64,000 nt of DNA, taken from assembly GCA_033026295.1 (NCBI GenBank), contig JAUPFM010000069.1:1-64000 (forward strand). The letters run 5' to 3'. This DNA is from Channa striata (lineage: Eukaryota > Chordata > Actinopteri > Anabantiformes > Channidae). Of the stretch, positions 48,761 to 62,200 are shown piece by piece; the stretch's first letter is position 1; each line of letters opens with the position of its first letter. The notes below the pieces were generated by a model. The model saw only the letters and a list, made by a program, of their open reading frames with translations, was not told the DNA's origin and searched no databases. Made by a program: the position numbers and the translations under genes.

Positions 48761-50950
48761 ATTTTCTCACGAGAAAAGGCGAATGCGAGCATAAAAGGAT
48801 GCTTGAATTACATGCATTTACTGTCTTTTAAGGAAACATCCCACAAGCTTGTTTATATGTTCTACTGAGTGGATTTAGGCTAAATTAGAAGGCAGACACA
48901 GTTTTATTTGAGTTTGGTGCAGAAATTGTTAAATACAAGCTTGGCTTCAAAACACCATTTTCTCGCTGAGAAAAGGCGATTCATGAGCGATGCTTGAATT
49001 ATATGCATTTACTGTCTTTAAAGGAAAGATCCCACAAGCTTATTTTCAGTCTCTCCTGAGTGGATATAGGCTAAATAAGAAGGCAGACACAGTTTTATTT
49101 GAGTTTGGTGCAGAAATTGTTAAATACAAGCTTAGCTTCAAAACAGCATTTTCTCGCTGAGAAAAAGCGAATGCGAGCATAAAAGGATGCTTGAATTACA
49201 TGCATTTACTGTCTTTTAAGGAAACATCCCACAAGCTTATTTTCAGTCTCTTCTGAGTGGATTTAGGCTAAATTAGAAGGCAGACACAGTTTTATTTGAG
49301 TTTGGTGCAGAAATTGTTAAATACAAGCTTGGTTTCAAAACAGCATTTTCTCGCTGAGAAAAGGCGAATCTGAGCATAAAAGGATGCTTGAATTACATGC
49401 ATTTACTGTCTTTTAAGGAAACATCCCACAAGCTTGTTTATATGTTCTGCTGAGTGGATTTAGGCTAAATTAGAAGGCAGACACAGTTTTATTTGAGTTT
49501 GGTGCAGAAATTGTTAAATACAAGCTTGGCTTCAAAACAGCATTTTCTCGCTGAGAAAAGGCGATTGCGAGCATAAAAGGATCCTTGAATTACATGCATT
49601 TACTGTCTTTTAAGGAAACATCTCACAAGCTTATTTTCAGTCTCTCCTGAGTGGATTTAGGCTAAATTAGAAGGCAGACACAATTTTATTTGAGTTTGGT
49701 GCAGAAATTGTTAAATACAAGCTTGGCTTCAAAACAGCATTTTCTCGCTGAGAAAAGGTGAATGCGAGCATAAAAGGATGCTTTAATTACATGCATTTAC
49801 TGTCTTTTAAGGAAACATCCCACAAGCTTGTTTATGTGTTCTACTGAGTGGATTTAGGCTAAATTAGAAGGCAGACACAGTTTTATTTGAGTTTGGTGCA
49901 GAAATTGTTAAATACAAGCTTGGCTTCAAAACAGCATTTTCTCGCTGAGAAAAGGCGATTATGAGCGATGCTTGAATTACATGCATTTACTGTCTTTTAA
50001 GGAAAGATCCCACAAGCTTATTTTCAGTCTCTTCTGAGTGGATTTAGGCTAAATTAGAAGGCAGACACAGTTTTATTTGAGTTTGGTGCAGAAATTGTTA
50101 AATACAAACTTGGCTCCAAACCAGCATTTTCTCGCTGAGAAAAGGCGATTCGAAAGCATAAAAGGATGCTTGAATTACATGCATTTACTGTCTTTTAAGG
50201 AAACATCCCACAAGCTTGTTTATATGTTCTGCTGAGTGGATTTAGGCTAAATTAGAAGGCAGACACAGTTTTATTTGAGTTTGGTGCAGAAATTGTTAAA
50301 TACAAGCTTGGCTTCAAAACAGCATTTTCTCGCTGAGAAAAGGCGGTTCTGAGCGATGCTTGAATTATATGCATTTACTGTCTTTAAAGGAAAGATCCAC
50401 AAGCTTATTTTCAGTCTCTCCTGAGTGGATATAGGCTAAATAAGAAGGCAGACACAGTTTTATTTGAGTTTGGTGCAGAAATTGTTAAATACAAGCTTGG
50501 CTTCAAAACAGCATTTTCTCGCTGAGAAAAGGCGATTAAGCATAAAAGGATCCTTGAATTACATGCATTTACTGTCTTTTAAGGAAACATCCCACAAGCG
50601 TATTTTCAGTCTCTCCTGAGTGGATTTAGGCTAAATTAGAAGGCAGACACAGTTTTATTTGAGTTTGGTGCAGAAATTGTTAAATACAAGCTTGGTTTCA
50701 AAACAGCATGTTCTCGCTGAGAAAAGGCGAATGCGAGCATAAAAGGATGCTTGAATTACATGCATTTACTGTCTTTTAAGGAAACATCCCACAAGCTTGT
50801 TTATATGTTCTGCTGAGTGGATTTAGGCTAAATTAGAAGGCAGACACAGTTTTATTTGAGTTTGGTGCAGAAATTGTTAAATACAAGCTTGGCTTCAAAA
50901 CAGCATTTTCTCGCTGAGAAAAGGCGATTATGAGCATAAAAGGATGCTTT
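48760..50950. repeat. Eleven- to twelve-monomer segment, copy 2 (partner 42.1-44.3 kb)
   Basis: Markers are shared as listed for copy 1. Private later changes include tctcacgag (48,768, three bases altered or lost where the partner has ttcgccgag), acaccatttt (48,953), aagcttagcttc (49,132) and aaggtgaat (49,757). Eleven of twelve aligned hypervariable cores differ between the copies. Confidence 0.86.
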
Positions 50951-53900
50951 AATTACATGCATTTACTGTCTTTTAAGGAAACATCCCACAAGCTTGTTTA
51001 TATGTTCTACTGAGTGGATTTAGGCTAAATTAGAAGGCAGACACAGTTTTATTTGAGTTTGGTGCAGAAATTGTTAAATACAAGCTTGGCTTCAAAACAA
51101 CATTTTCTCGCTGAGAAAAAGCGATTGCATGAGCGATGCTTGAATTATATGCATTTACTGTCTTTAAAGGAAAGATCCCACAAGCTTATTTTCAGTCTCT
51201 CCTGAGTTGATATAGGCTAAATAAGAAGGGAGACACAGTTTTATTTGAGTTTGGTGCAGAAATTGTTAAATACAAGCTTGGCTTCAAAACAGCATTTTTC
51301 GCTGAGAAAAGGCGATTGCGAGCATAAAAGGATCCTTGAATTACATGCATTTACTGTCTTTTAAGGAAACATCCACAAGCGTATTTTCAGTCTCTCCTGA
51401 GTGGATTTAGGCTAAATTAGAAGGCAGACACAATTTTATTTGAGTTTGGTGCAGAAATTGTTAAATACAAGCTTGGCTTCAAAACAACATTTTCTCGCTG
51501 AGAAAAGGCGATTCTGGCGATGCTTGAATTATATGCATTTACTGTCTTTAAAGGAAAGATCCCACAAGCTTATTTTCAGTCTCTCCTGAGTGGATATAGG
51601 CTAAATAAGAAGGCAGACACAGTTTTATTTGAGTTTGGTGCAGAAATTGTTAAATACAAGCTTGGCTTCAAAACAGCATTTTCTCGCTGAGAAAAGGCGA
51701 ATCTGAGCATAAAAGGATGCTTGAATTACATGCATTTACTGTCTTTTAAGGAAACATCCACAAGCTTGTTTATATGTTCTGCTGAGTGGATTTAGGCTAA
51801 ATTAGAAGGCAGACACAGTTTTATTTGAGTTTGGTGCAGAAATTGTTAAATACAAGCTTGGCTTCAAAACAGCATTTTCTCGCTGAGAAAAGGCGATTGC
51901 GAGCATAAAAGGATGCTTTAATTACATGCATTTACTGTCTTTTAAGGAAACATCCCACAAGCTTGTTTATATGTTCTACTGAGTGGATTTAGGCTAAATT
52001 AGAAGGCAGACACAGTTTTATTTGAGTTTGGTGCAGAAATTGTTAAATACAAACTTGGCTCCAAAACAGCATTTTCTCGCTGAGAAAAGGCGATTGCGAA
52101 ACATAAAAGGATACTTGAATTACATGCATTTACTGTCTTTTAAGGAAACATCCCACAAGCTTGTTTATATGTTCTGCTGAGTGGATTTAGGCTAAATTAG
52201 AAGGCAGACACAGTTTTATTTGAGTTTGGTGCAGAAATTGTTAAATACAAGCTTGGCTTCAAAACAGCATTTTCTCGATGAGAAAAGGCGATTATGAGCG
52301 ATGCTTGAATTATATGCATTTACTGTCTTTAAAGGAAAGATCCCACAAGCTTATTTTCAGTCTCTCCTGAGTGGATATAGGCTAAATAAGAAGGCAGACA
52401 CAGTTTTATTTGAGTTTGGTGCAGAAATTGTTAAATACAAGCTTGGCTTCAAAACAGCATTTTCTCGCTGAGAAAAGGCGATTATGAGCATAAAAGGATC
52501 CTTGAATTACATGCATTTACTGTCTTTTAAGGAAACATCCCACAAGCGTATTTTCAGTCTCTCCTGAGTGGATTTAGGCTAAATTAGAAGGCAGACACAA
52601 TTTTATTTGAGTTTGGTGCAGAAATTGTTAAATACAAGCTTGGCTTCAAAACAGCATTTTCTCGCTGAGAAAAGGCGATTATGAGCATAAAAGGATGCTT
52701 GAATTACATGCATTTACTGTCTTTTAAGGAAACATCCCACAAGCTTGTTTATATGTTCTGCTGAGTGGATTTAGGCTAAATTAGAAGGCAGACACAGTTT
52801 TATTTGAGTTTGGTGCAGAAATTGTTAAATACAAGCTTGGCTTCAAAATAGCATTTTATCGCTGAGAAAAGGCGTTTGCGAGCATAAAAGGATGCTTGAA
52901 TTACATGCATTTACTGTCTTTTAACGAAACATCCCACAAGCTTATTTTCAGTCTCTTCTGAGTGGATTTAGGCTAAATTAGAAGGCAGACACAGTTTTAT
53001 TTGAGTTTGGTGCAGAAATTGTTAAATACAAGCTTGGTTTCAAAACAGCATTTTCTCGCTGAGAAAAGGCGTTGACATAAAAGGATGCTTGAATTACATG
53101 CATTTACTGTCTTTTAAGGAAACATCCCACAAGCTTGTTTATATGTTCTGCTGAGTGGATTTAGGCTAAATTAGAAGGCAGACACAGTTTTATTTTAGTT
53201 TGGTGCAGAAATTGTTAAATACAAGCTTGGCTTCAAAACAGCATTTTCTCGCTGAGAAAAGGCGATTATGAGCATAAAAGGATGCTTGAATTACATGCAT
53301 TTACTGTCTTTTAAGGAAACATCCCACAAGCTTGTTTATATGTTCTGCTGAGTGGATTTAGGCTAAATTAGAAGGCAGACACAGTTTTATTTGAGTTTGG
53401 TGCAGAAATTGTTAAATACAAGCTTGGCTTCAAAACAGCATTTTCTCGCTGAGAAAAGGCGATTATGACATAAAAGGATCCTTGAATTACATGCATTTAC
53501 TGTCTTTTAAGGAAACATCACACAAGCTTATTTTCAGTCACTCCTGAGTGGATTTAGGCTAAATTAGAAGGCAGACACCATTTTATTTGACGTTGGTGCA
53601 GAAATTGTTAAATACAAGCTTGGCTTCAAAACAGCATTTTCTCGCTGAGAAAAGGCGATTAAGAGCATAAAAGGATGCTTGAATTACATGCATTTACTGT
53701 CTTTTAAGGAAACATCCCACAAGCTTGTTTATATGTTCTGCTGAGTGGATTTAGGCTAAATTAGAAGGCAGACACAGTTTTATTTGAGTTTGGTGCAGAA
53801 ATTGTTAAATACAAGCTTGGCTTCAAAACAGCATTTTCTCGCTGAGAAAAGGCGATTCTGAGCGATGCATGAATTATATGCATTTACTGTCTTTAAAGGA

Positions 53901-54540
53901 AAGATCCACAAGCTTATTTTCTGTCTCTCCTGAGTGGATATAGGCTAAATAAGAAGGCAGACACAGTTTTATTTGAGTTTGGTGGAGAAATTGTTAAAAT
54001 ACAAGCTTGGCTTCAAAACAGCATTTTCTCGCTGAGAAAAGGCGATTGCGAGCATAAAAGGATGCTTTAATTACATGCATTTACTGTCTTTTAAGGAAAC
54101 ATCCCACAAGCTTGTTTATATGTTGTACTGAGTGGATTTAGGCTAAATTAGAAGGCAGACACAATTTTATTTGAGTTTGGTGCAGAAATTGTTAAATACA
54201 AGCTTGGTTTCAAAACAGCATTTTTCGCTGAGAAAAGGCGATTGCGAGCATAAAAGGATCCTTGAATTACATGCATTTACTGTCTTTTAAGGAAACATCC
54301 ACAAGCTTATTTTCAGTCTCTCCTGAGTGGATTTAGGCTAAATTAGAAGGCAGACACAATTTTATTTGAGTTTGGTGCAGAAATTGTTCAATACAAGCTT
54401 GGTTTCAAAACAGCATTTTCTCGCTGAGAAAAGGCGATTACAGACATAAAAGGATGCTTGAATTACATGCATTTACTGTCTTTTAAGGAAACATCCCACA
54501 AGCTTGTTTATATGTTCTGCTGAGTGGATTTAGGCTAAAT
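50950..54540. repeat. Array segment: mixed monomers with a T1 block
   Basis: A class C/B1 dimer with aaaacaacatttt appears at about 51,099 and 51,486 (387 bp). The acgaaac copy (52,923) and T1 (53,517) are 594 bp apart instead of 403, meaning one extra monomer (about 53,050-53,250) lies between them. Single private changes include gagttgat (51,206), aagggagac (51,227), tctcgatgag (about 52,275), aaaatagcattttatcg (52,846) and ggtggagaaa (53,983). No non-satellite sequence is present. Confidence 0.8.
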
Positions 54541-57500
54541 TAGAAGGCAGACACAGTTTTATTTGAGTTTGGTGCAGAAATTGTTAAATACAAGCTTGGC
54601 TTCAAAACAGCATTTTCTCGCTGAGAAAAGGCGATTGAAAGCGATGCTTGAATTATATGCATTTACAGTCTTTAAAGGAAAGATCCCACAAGCTTATTTT
54701 CAGTCTCTCCTGAGTGGATATAGGCTAAATAAGAAGGCAGACACAGTTTTATTTGAGTTTGGTGCAGAAATTGTTAAATACAAGCTTGGCTTCAAAACAG
54801 CATTTTCTCGCTGAGAAAAGGCGTTTATGAGCATAAAAGGATGCTTGAATTACATGCATTTACTGTCTTTTAAGGAAACATCCACAAGCTTATTTTCAGT
54901 CTCTTCTGAGTGGATTTAGGCTAAATTAGAAGGCAGACACAGTTTTATTTGAGTTTGGTGCAGAAATTGTTAAATACAAGCTTGGCTTCAAAACAGCATT
55001 TTCTCGCTGAGAAAAGGCGATTTGCAGCGATGCTTGAATTACATGCATTTACTGTCTTTTAAGGAAACATCCCACAAGCTTATTTTCAGTCTCTTCTGAG
55101 TGGATTTAGGCTAAATTAGAAGGCAGACACAGTTTTATTTGAGTTTGGTGCAGAAATTGTTAAATACAAGCTTGGCTTCAAAACAGCATTTTCTCGCTGA
55201 GAAAAGGCGATTGCGAAGCGATGCTTGAATTACATGCATTTACTGTCTTTTAAGGAAACATCCCACAAGCTTATTTTCAGTCTCTCCTGAGTGGATTTAG
55301 GCTAAATTAGAACGCAGACACAATTTTATTTGAGTTTGGTGCAGAAATTGTTAAATACAAGCTTGGCTTCAAAACAACATTTTCTCGCTGAGAAAAGGCG
55401 ATTATGAGCATAAAAGGATGCTTTAATTACATGCATTTACTGTCTTTTAAGGAAACATCCCACAAGCTTATTTTTTCAGTCTCTCCTGAGTGGATTTAGG
55501 CTAAATTAGAACGCAGACACAATTTTATTTGAGTTTGGTGCAGAAATTGTTAAATACAAGCTTGGCTTCAAAACAGCATTTTCTCGCTGAGTAAAGCGAT
55601 TATGCAGCATAAAGCGATGCTTGAATTACATGCATTTACTTTCTTTTAAGGAAACATCCCACAAGCTTGTTTATATGTTCTGCTGAGTGGATTTAGGCTA
55701 AATTAGAAGGCAGACACAGTTTTATTTGAGTTTGGTGCAGAAATTGTTAAATACAAGCTTGGCTTCAAAACAGCATTTTCTCGCTGAGAAAAGGCGATTC
55801 TGAGCGATGCTTGAATTATATGCATTTACTGTCTTTAAAGGAAAGATCCCACAAGCTTATTTTCAGTCTCTCCTGAGTGGATTTAGGCTAAATTAGAAGG
55901 CAGACACAATTTTATTTGAGTTTGGTGCAGAAATTGTTAAATACAAGCTTGGCTTCAAAACAGCATTTTCTCGCTGAGAAAAGGCGCGAATCGAGCATAA
56001 AAGGATGCTTGAATTACATGCATTTACTGTCTTTTAAGGAAACATCCCACAAGCTTGTTTATATGTTCTGCTGAGTGGATTTAGGCTAAATTAGAAGGCA
56101 GACACAGTTTTATTTGAGTTTGGTGCAGAAATTGTTAAATACAAGCTTGGCTTCAAAACAGCATTTTCTCGCTGAGAAAAGGCGATTGCGAGCATAAAAG
56201 GATGCTTTAATTACATGCATTTACTGTCTTTTAAGGAAACATCCCACAAGCTTATTTTCAGTCTCTCCTGAGTGGATTTAGGCTAAATTAGAACGCAGAC
56301 ACAATTTTATTTGAGTTTGGTGCAGAAATTGTTAAATACAAGCTTGGCTTCAAAACAGCATTTTCTCGCTGAGTAAAGGCGATTGCGAGCGATGCTTGAA
56401 TTACATGCATTTACTTTCTTTTAAGGAAACATCCCACAAGCTTGTTTATATGTTCTGCTGAGTGGATTTAGGCTAAATTAGAAGGCAGACACAGTTTTAT
56501 TTGAGTTTGGTGCAGAAATTGTTAAATACAAGCTTCGCTTCAAAACAGCATTTTCTCGCTGAGAAAAGGCGATTGAAGCGATGCTTGAATTATATGCATT
56601 TACTGTCTTTAAAGGAAAGATCCACAAGCTTATTTTCAGTCTCTCCTGAGTGGATTTAGGCTAAATTAGAAGGCAGACACAATTTTATTTGAGTTTGGTG
56701 CAGAAATTGTTAAATACAAGCTTGGCTTCAAAACAGCATTTTCTCGCTGAGAAAAGGCGAATGCGAGCATAAAAGGATGCTTGAATTACATGCATTTACT
56801 GTCTTTTAAGGAAACATCCCACAAGCTTGTTTATATGTTCTGCTGAGTGGATTTAGGCTAAATTAGAAGGCAGACACAGTTTTATTTGAGTTTGGTGCAG
56901 AAATTGTTAAATACAAGCTTGGCTTCAAAACAGCATTTTCTCGCTGAGAAAAGGCGATTATGAGCGATGCTTGAATTATATGCATTTACAGTCTTTAAAG
57001 GAAAGATCCCACAAGCTTATTTTCAGTCTCTCCTGAGTGGATATAGGCTAAATAAGAAGGCAGACACAGTTTTATTTGAGTTTGGTGCAGAAATTGTTAA
57101 ATACAAGCTTGGCTTCAAAACAGCATTTTCTCGCTGAGAAAAGGCGTTTGCGAGCATAAAAGGATGCTTGAATTACATGCATTTACTGTCTTTTAAGGAA
57201 ACATCCCACAAGCTTATTTTCAGTCTCTTCTGAGTGGATTTAGGCTAAATTAGAAGGCAGACACAGTTTTATTTGAGTTTGGTGCAGAAATTGTTAAATA
57301 CAAGCTTGGCTTCAAAACAGCATTTTCTCGCTGAGAAAAGGCGATTGCGAGCGATGCTTGAATTACATGCATTTACTGTCTTTTAAGGAAACATCCCACA
57401 AGCTTATTTTCAGTCTCTTCTGAGTGGATTTAGGCTAAATTAGAAGGCAGACACAGTTTTATTTGAGTTTGGTGCAGAAATTGTTAAATACAAGCTTGGC

Positions 57501-59250
57501 TTCAAAACAGCATTTTCTCGCTGAGAAAAGGCGATTATGAGCGATGCTTGAATTACATGCATTTACTGTCTTTTAAGGAAACATCCCACAAGCTTATTTT
57601 CAGTCTCTCCTGAGTGGATTTAGGCTAAATTAGAACGCAGACACAATTTTATTTGAGTTTGGTGCAGAAATTGTTAAATACAAGCTTGGCTTCAAAACAA
57701 CATTTTCTCGCTGAGAAAAGGCGATTGCGAGCATAAAAGGATGCTTTAATTACATGCATTTACTGTCTTTTAAGGAAACATCCCACAAGCTTATTTTCAG
57801 TCTCTCCTGAGTGGATTTAGGCTAAATTAGAACGCAGACACAATTTTATTTGAGTTTGGTGCAGAAATTGTTAAATACAAGCTTGGCTTCAAAACAGCAT
57901 TTTCTCGCTGAGTAAAGGCGATTAAAGCGATGCTTGAATTACATGCATTTACTTTCTTTTAAGGAAACATCCCACAAGCTTGTTTATATGTTCTGCTGAG
58001 TGGATTTAGGCTAAATTAGAAGGCAGACACAGTTTTATTTGAGTTTGGTGCAGAAATTGTTAAATACAAGCTTGGCTTCAAAACAGCATTTTCTCGCTGA
58101 GAAAAGGCGATTATGAGCGATGCTTGAATTATATGCATTTACTGTCTTTAAAGGAAAGATCCCACAAGCTTATTTTCAGTCTCTCCTGAGTGGATTTAGG
58201 CTAAATTAGAAGGCAGACACAATTTTATTTGAGTTTGGTGCAGAAATTGTTAAATACAAGCTTGGCTTCAAAACAGCATTTTCTCGCTGAGAAAAGGCGA
58301 ATGCGAGCATAAAAGGATGCTTGAATTACATGCATTTACTGTCTTTTAAGGAAACATCCACAAGCTTGTTTATATGTTCTGCTGAGTGGATTTAGGCTAA
58401 ATTAGAAGGCAGACACAGTTTTATTTGAGTTTGGTGCAGAAATTGTTAAATACAAGCTTGGCTTCAAAACAGCATTTTCTCGCTGAGAAAAGGCGATTAC
58501 AGCATAAAAGGATGCTTTAATTACATGCATTTACTGTCTTTTAAGGAAACATCCACAAGCTTATTTTCAGTCTCTCCTGAGTGGATTTAGGCTAAATTAG
58601 AACGCAGACACAATTTTATTTGAGTTTGGTGCAGAAATTGTTAAATACAAGCTTGGCTTCAAAACAGCATTTTCTCGCTGAGTAAAGGCGATTGCAGCGA
58701 TGCTTGAATTACATGCATTTACTTTCTTTTAAGGAAACATCCCACAAGCTTGTTTATATGTTCTGCTGAGTGGATTTAGGCTAAATTAGAAGGCAGACAC
58801 AGTTTTATTTGAGTTTGGTGCAGAAATTGTTAAATACAAGCTTCGCTTCAAAACAGCATTTTCTCGCTGAGAAAAGGCGATTGCAGCGATGCTTGAATTA
58901 TATGCATTTACTGTCTTTAAAGGAAAGATCCCACAAGCTTATTTTCAGTCTCTCCTGAGTGGATTTAGGCTAAATTAGAAGGCAGACACAATTTTATTTG
59001 AGTTTGGTGCAGAAATTGTTAAATACAAGCTTGGCTTCAAAACAGCATTTTCTCGCTGAGAAAAGGCGAATGCGAGCATAAAAGGATGCTTGAATTACAT
59101 GCATTTACTGTCTTTTAAGGAAACATCCCACAAGCTTGTTTATATGTTCTGCTGAGTGGATTTAGGCTAAATTAGAAGGCAGACACAGTTTTATTTGAGT
59201 TTGGTGCAGAAATTGTTAAATACAAGCTTGGCTTCAAAACAGCATTTTCT
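54540..59250. repeat. Twelve-monomer HOR pair (~2322 bp) with a nested four-monomer duplication
   Basis: tttacagtctttaaagg (54,671/56,991), aacgcagacac (55,311/57,634 and 55,511/57,832), gagtaaag (55,588/57,910) and agcttcgcttc (56,534/58,841) repeat at about 2307-2323 bp. Within each copy the aacgc, gagtaaagg, actttctttt set repeats once more after 782 bp (55,588 to 56,370) and 770 bp (57,910 to 58,680). The inner four-monomer duplication therefore happened first and was then copied with the outer unit. Confidence 0.86.
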
Positions 59251-62200
59251 CGCTGAGAAAAGGCGATTATGAGCATAAAAGGATGCTTGAATTACATGCA
59301 TTTACTGTCTTTTAAGGAAACATCCCACAAGCTTATTTTCAGTCTCTTCTGAGTGGATTTAGGCTAAATTAGAAGGCAGACACAGTTTTATTTGAGTTTG
59401 GTGCAGAAATTGTTAAATACAAGCTTGGCTTCAAAACAGCATTTTCTCGCTGAGAAAAGGCGATTGCGAGCATAAAAGGATGCTTGAATTACATGCATTT
59501 ACTGTCTTTAAAGGAAACATCCCACAAGCTTGTTTATATGTTCTGCTGAGTGGATTTAGGCTAAATTAGAAGGCCGACACAGTTTTATTTGAGTTTGGTG
59601 CAGAAATTGTTAAATACAAGCTTGGCTTCAAAACAGCATTTTCTCGCTGAGAAAAGGCGATTGCGAGCGATGCTTGAATTACATGCATTTACTGTCTTTT
59701 AAGGAAACATCCCACAAGCTTATTTTCAGTCTCTTCTGAGTGGATTTAGGCTAAATTAGAAGGCAGACACAGTTTTATTTGAGTTTGGTGCAGAAATTGT
59801 TAAATACAAGCTTGGCTTCAAAACAGCATTTTCTCGCTGAGAAAAGGCGATTGTGAGCATAAAAGGATGCTTTAATTACATGCATTTACTGTCTTTTAAG
59901 GAAACATCCCACAAGCTTGTTTATATGTTCTACTGAGTGGATTTAGGCTAAATTAGAAGGCAGACACAGTTTTATTTGAGTTTGGTGCAGAAATTGTTAA
60001 ATACAAGCTTGGTTTCAAAACAGCATTTTCTCGCTGAGAAAAGGCGATTGCAGCGATGCTTGAATTATATGCATTTACTGTCTTTAAAGGAAAGATCCCA
60101 CAAGCTTATTTTCATACTCTCCTGAGTGGATATAGGTTAAATAAGAAGGCAGACACAGTTTTATTTGAGTTTGGTGCAGAAATTGTTAAATACAAGCTTG
60201 GCTTCAACACAGCATTTTCTCGCTGAGAAAAGGCGATTGCGAGCGATGCTTGAATTACATGCATTTACTGTCTTTTAAGGAAACATCCCACAAGCTTATT
60301 TTCAGTCTCTTCTGAGTGGATTTAGGCTAAATTAGAAGGCAGACACAATTTTATTTGAGTTTGGTGCAGAAATTGTTAAATACAAGCTTGGCTTCAAAAC
60401 AGCATTTTCTCGCTGAGAAAAGGCGAATGCGAGCATAAAAGCATGCTTGAATTACATGCATTTACTGTCTTTTAAGGAAACATCCCACAAGCTTGTTTAT
60501 ATGTTCTGCTGAGTGGATTTAGGCTAAATTAGAAGGCAGACACAGTTTTATTTGAGTTTGGTGCAGAAATTGTTAAATACAAGCTTGGCTTCAAAACAGC
60601 ATTTTCTCGCTGAGAAAAGGCGATTAAGAGCATAAAAGGATCCTTGAATTACATGCATTTACTGTCTTTTAAGGAAACATCCACAAGCTTATTTTCAGTC
60701 TCTCCTGAGTGGATTTAGGCTAAATTAGAAGGCAGACACAATTTTATTTGAGTTTGGTGCAGAAATTGTTCAATACAAGCTTGGTTTCAAAACAGCATTT
60801 TCTCGCTGAGAAAAGGCGATTTGAAAGCATAAAAGGATGCTTGAATTACATGCATTTACTGTCTTTTAAGGAAACATCCCACAAGCTTGTTTATATGTTC
60901 TGCTGAGTGGATTTAGGCTAAATTAGAAGGCAGACACAGTTTTATTTGAGTTTGGTGCAGAAATTGTTAAATACAAGCTTGGTTTCAAAACAGCATTTTC
61001 TCGCTGAGAAAAGGCGATTGCAGCGATGCTTGAATTATATGCATTTACTGTCTTTAAAGGAAAGATCCCACAAGCTTATTTTCAGTCTCTCCTGAGTGGA
61101 TATAGGCTAAATAAGAAGGCAGACACAGTTTTATTTGAGTTTGGTGCAGAAATTGTTAAATACAAGCTTGGCTTCAAAACAGCATTTTCTCGCTGAGAAA
61201 AGGCGAATCTGAGCATAAAAGGATCCTTGAATTACATGCATTTACTGTCTTTTAAGGAAACATCCACAAGCGTATTTTCAGTCTCTCCTGGGTGGATTTA
61301 GGCTAAATTAGAAGGCAGACACAATTTTATTTTAGTTTGGTGCAGAAATTGTTAAATACAAGCTTGGCTTCAAAACAGCATTTTCTCGCTGAGAAAAGGC
61401 GATTATGAGCATAAAAGGATGCTTGAATTACATGCATTTACTGTCTTTTAAGGAAACATCCACAAGCTTGTTTATGTTCTGCTGAGTGGATTTAGGCTAA
61501 ATTAGAAGGCAGACACAGTTTTATTTGAGTTTGGTGCAGAAATTGTTAAATACAAGCTTGGCTTCAAAACAGCATTTTCTCGCTGAGAAAAGGCGATTAT
61601 GAGCATAAAAGGATGCTTGAATTAAATGCATTTACTGTCTTTTAAGGAAACATCCCACAAGCTTATTTTCAGTCTCTTCTGAGTGGATTTAGGCTAAATT
61701 AGAAGGCAGACACAGTTTTATTTTAGTTTGGTGCAGAAATTGTTAAATACAAGCTTGGCTTCAAAACAGCATTTTCTCGCTGAGAAAAGGCGATTATGAG
61801 CATAAAAGGATGCTTGAATTACATGCATTTACTGTCTTTAAAGGAAACATCCCACAAGCTTGTTTATATGTTCTGCTGAGTGGATTTAGGCTAAATTAGA
61901 AGGCCGACACAGTTTTATTTGAGTTTGGTGCAGAAATTGTTAAATACAAGCTTGGCTTCAAAACAGCATTTTCTCGCTGAGAAAAGGCGATTCTGAGCGA
62001 TGCTTGAATTACATGCATTTACTGTCTTTTAAGGAAACATCCCACAAGCTTATTTTCAGTCTCTTCTGAGTGGATATAGGCTAAATAAGAAGGCAGACAC
62101 GGTTTTATTTGAGTTTGGTGCAGAAATTGTTAAATACAAGCTTGGCTTCAAAACAGCATTTTCTCGCTGAGAAAAGGCGAATCGCGAGCATAAAAGGATG

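Noticed and set aside
2507..54814. Eighteen open frames of 62-103 codons, most with class C peptide (for example MLELYAFTVF)
   Set aside because: They are the same satellite monomer or dimer read repeatedly. They start at TTG or at a monomer ATG, end at fixed monomer stops, and exist only where class C or one-base indels remove stops. No gene context supports translation.
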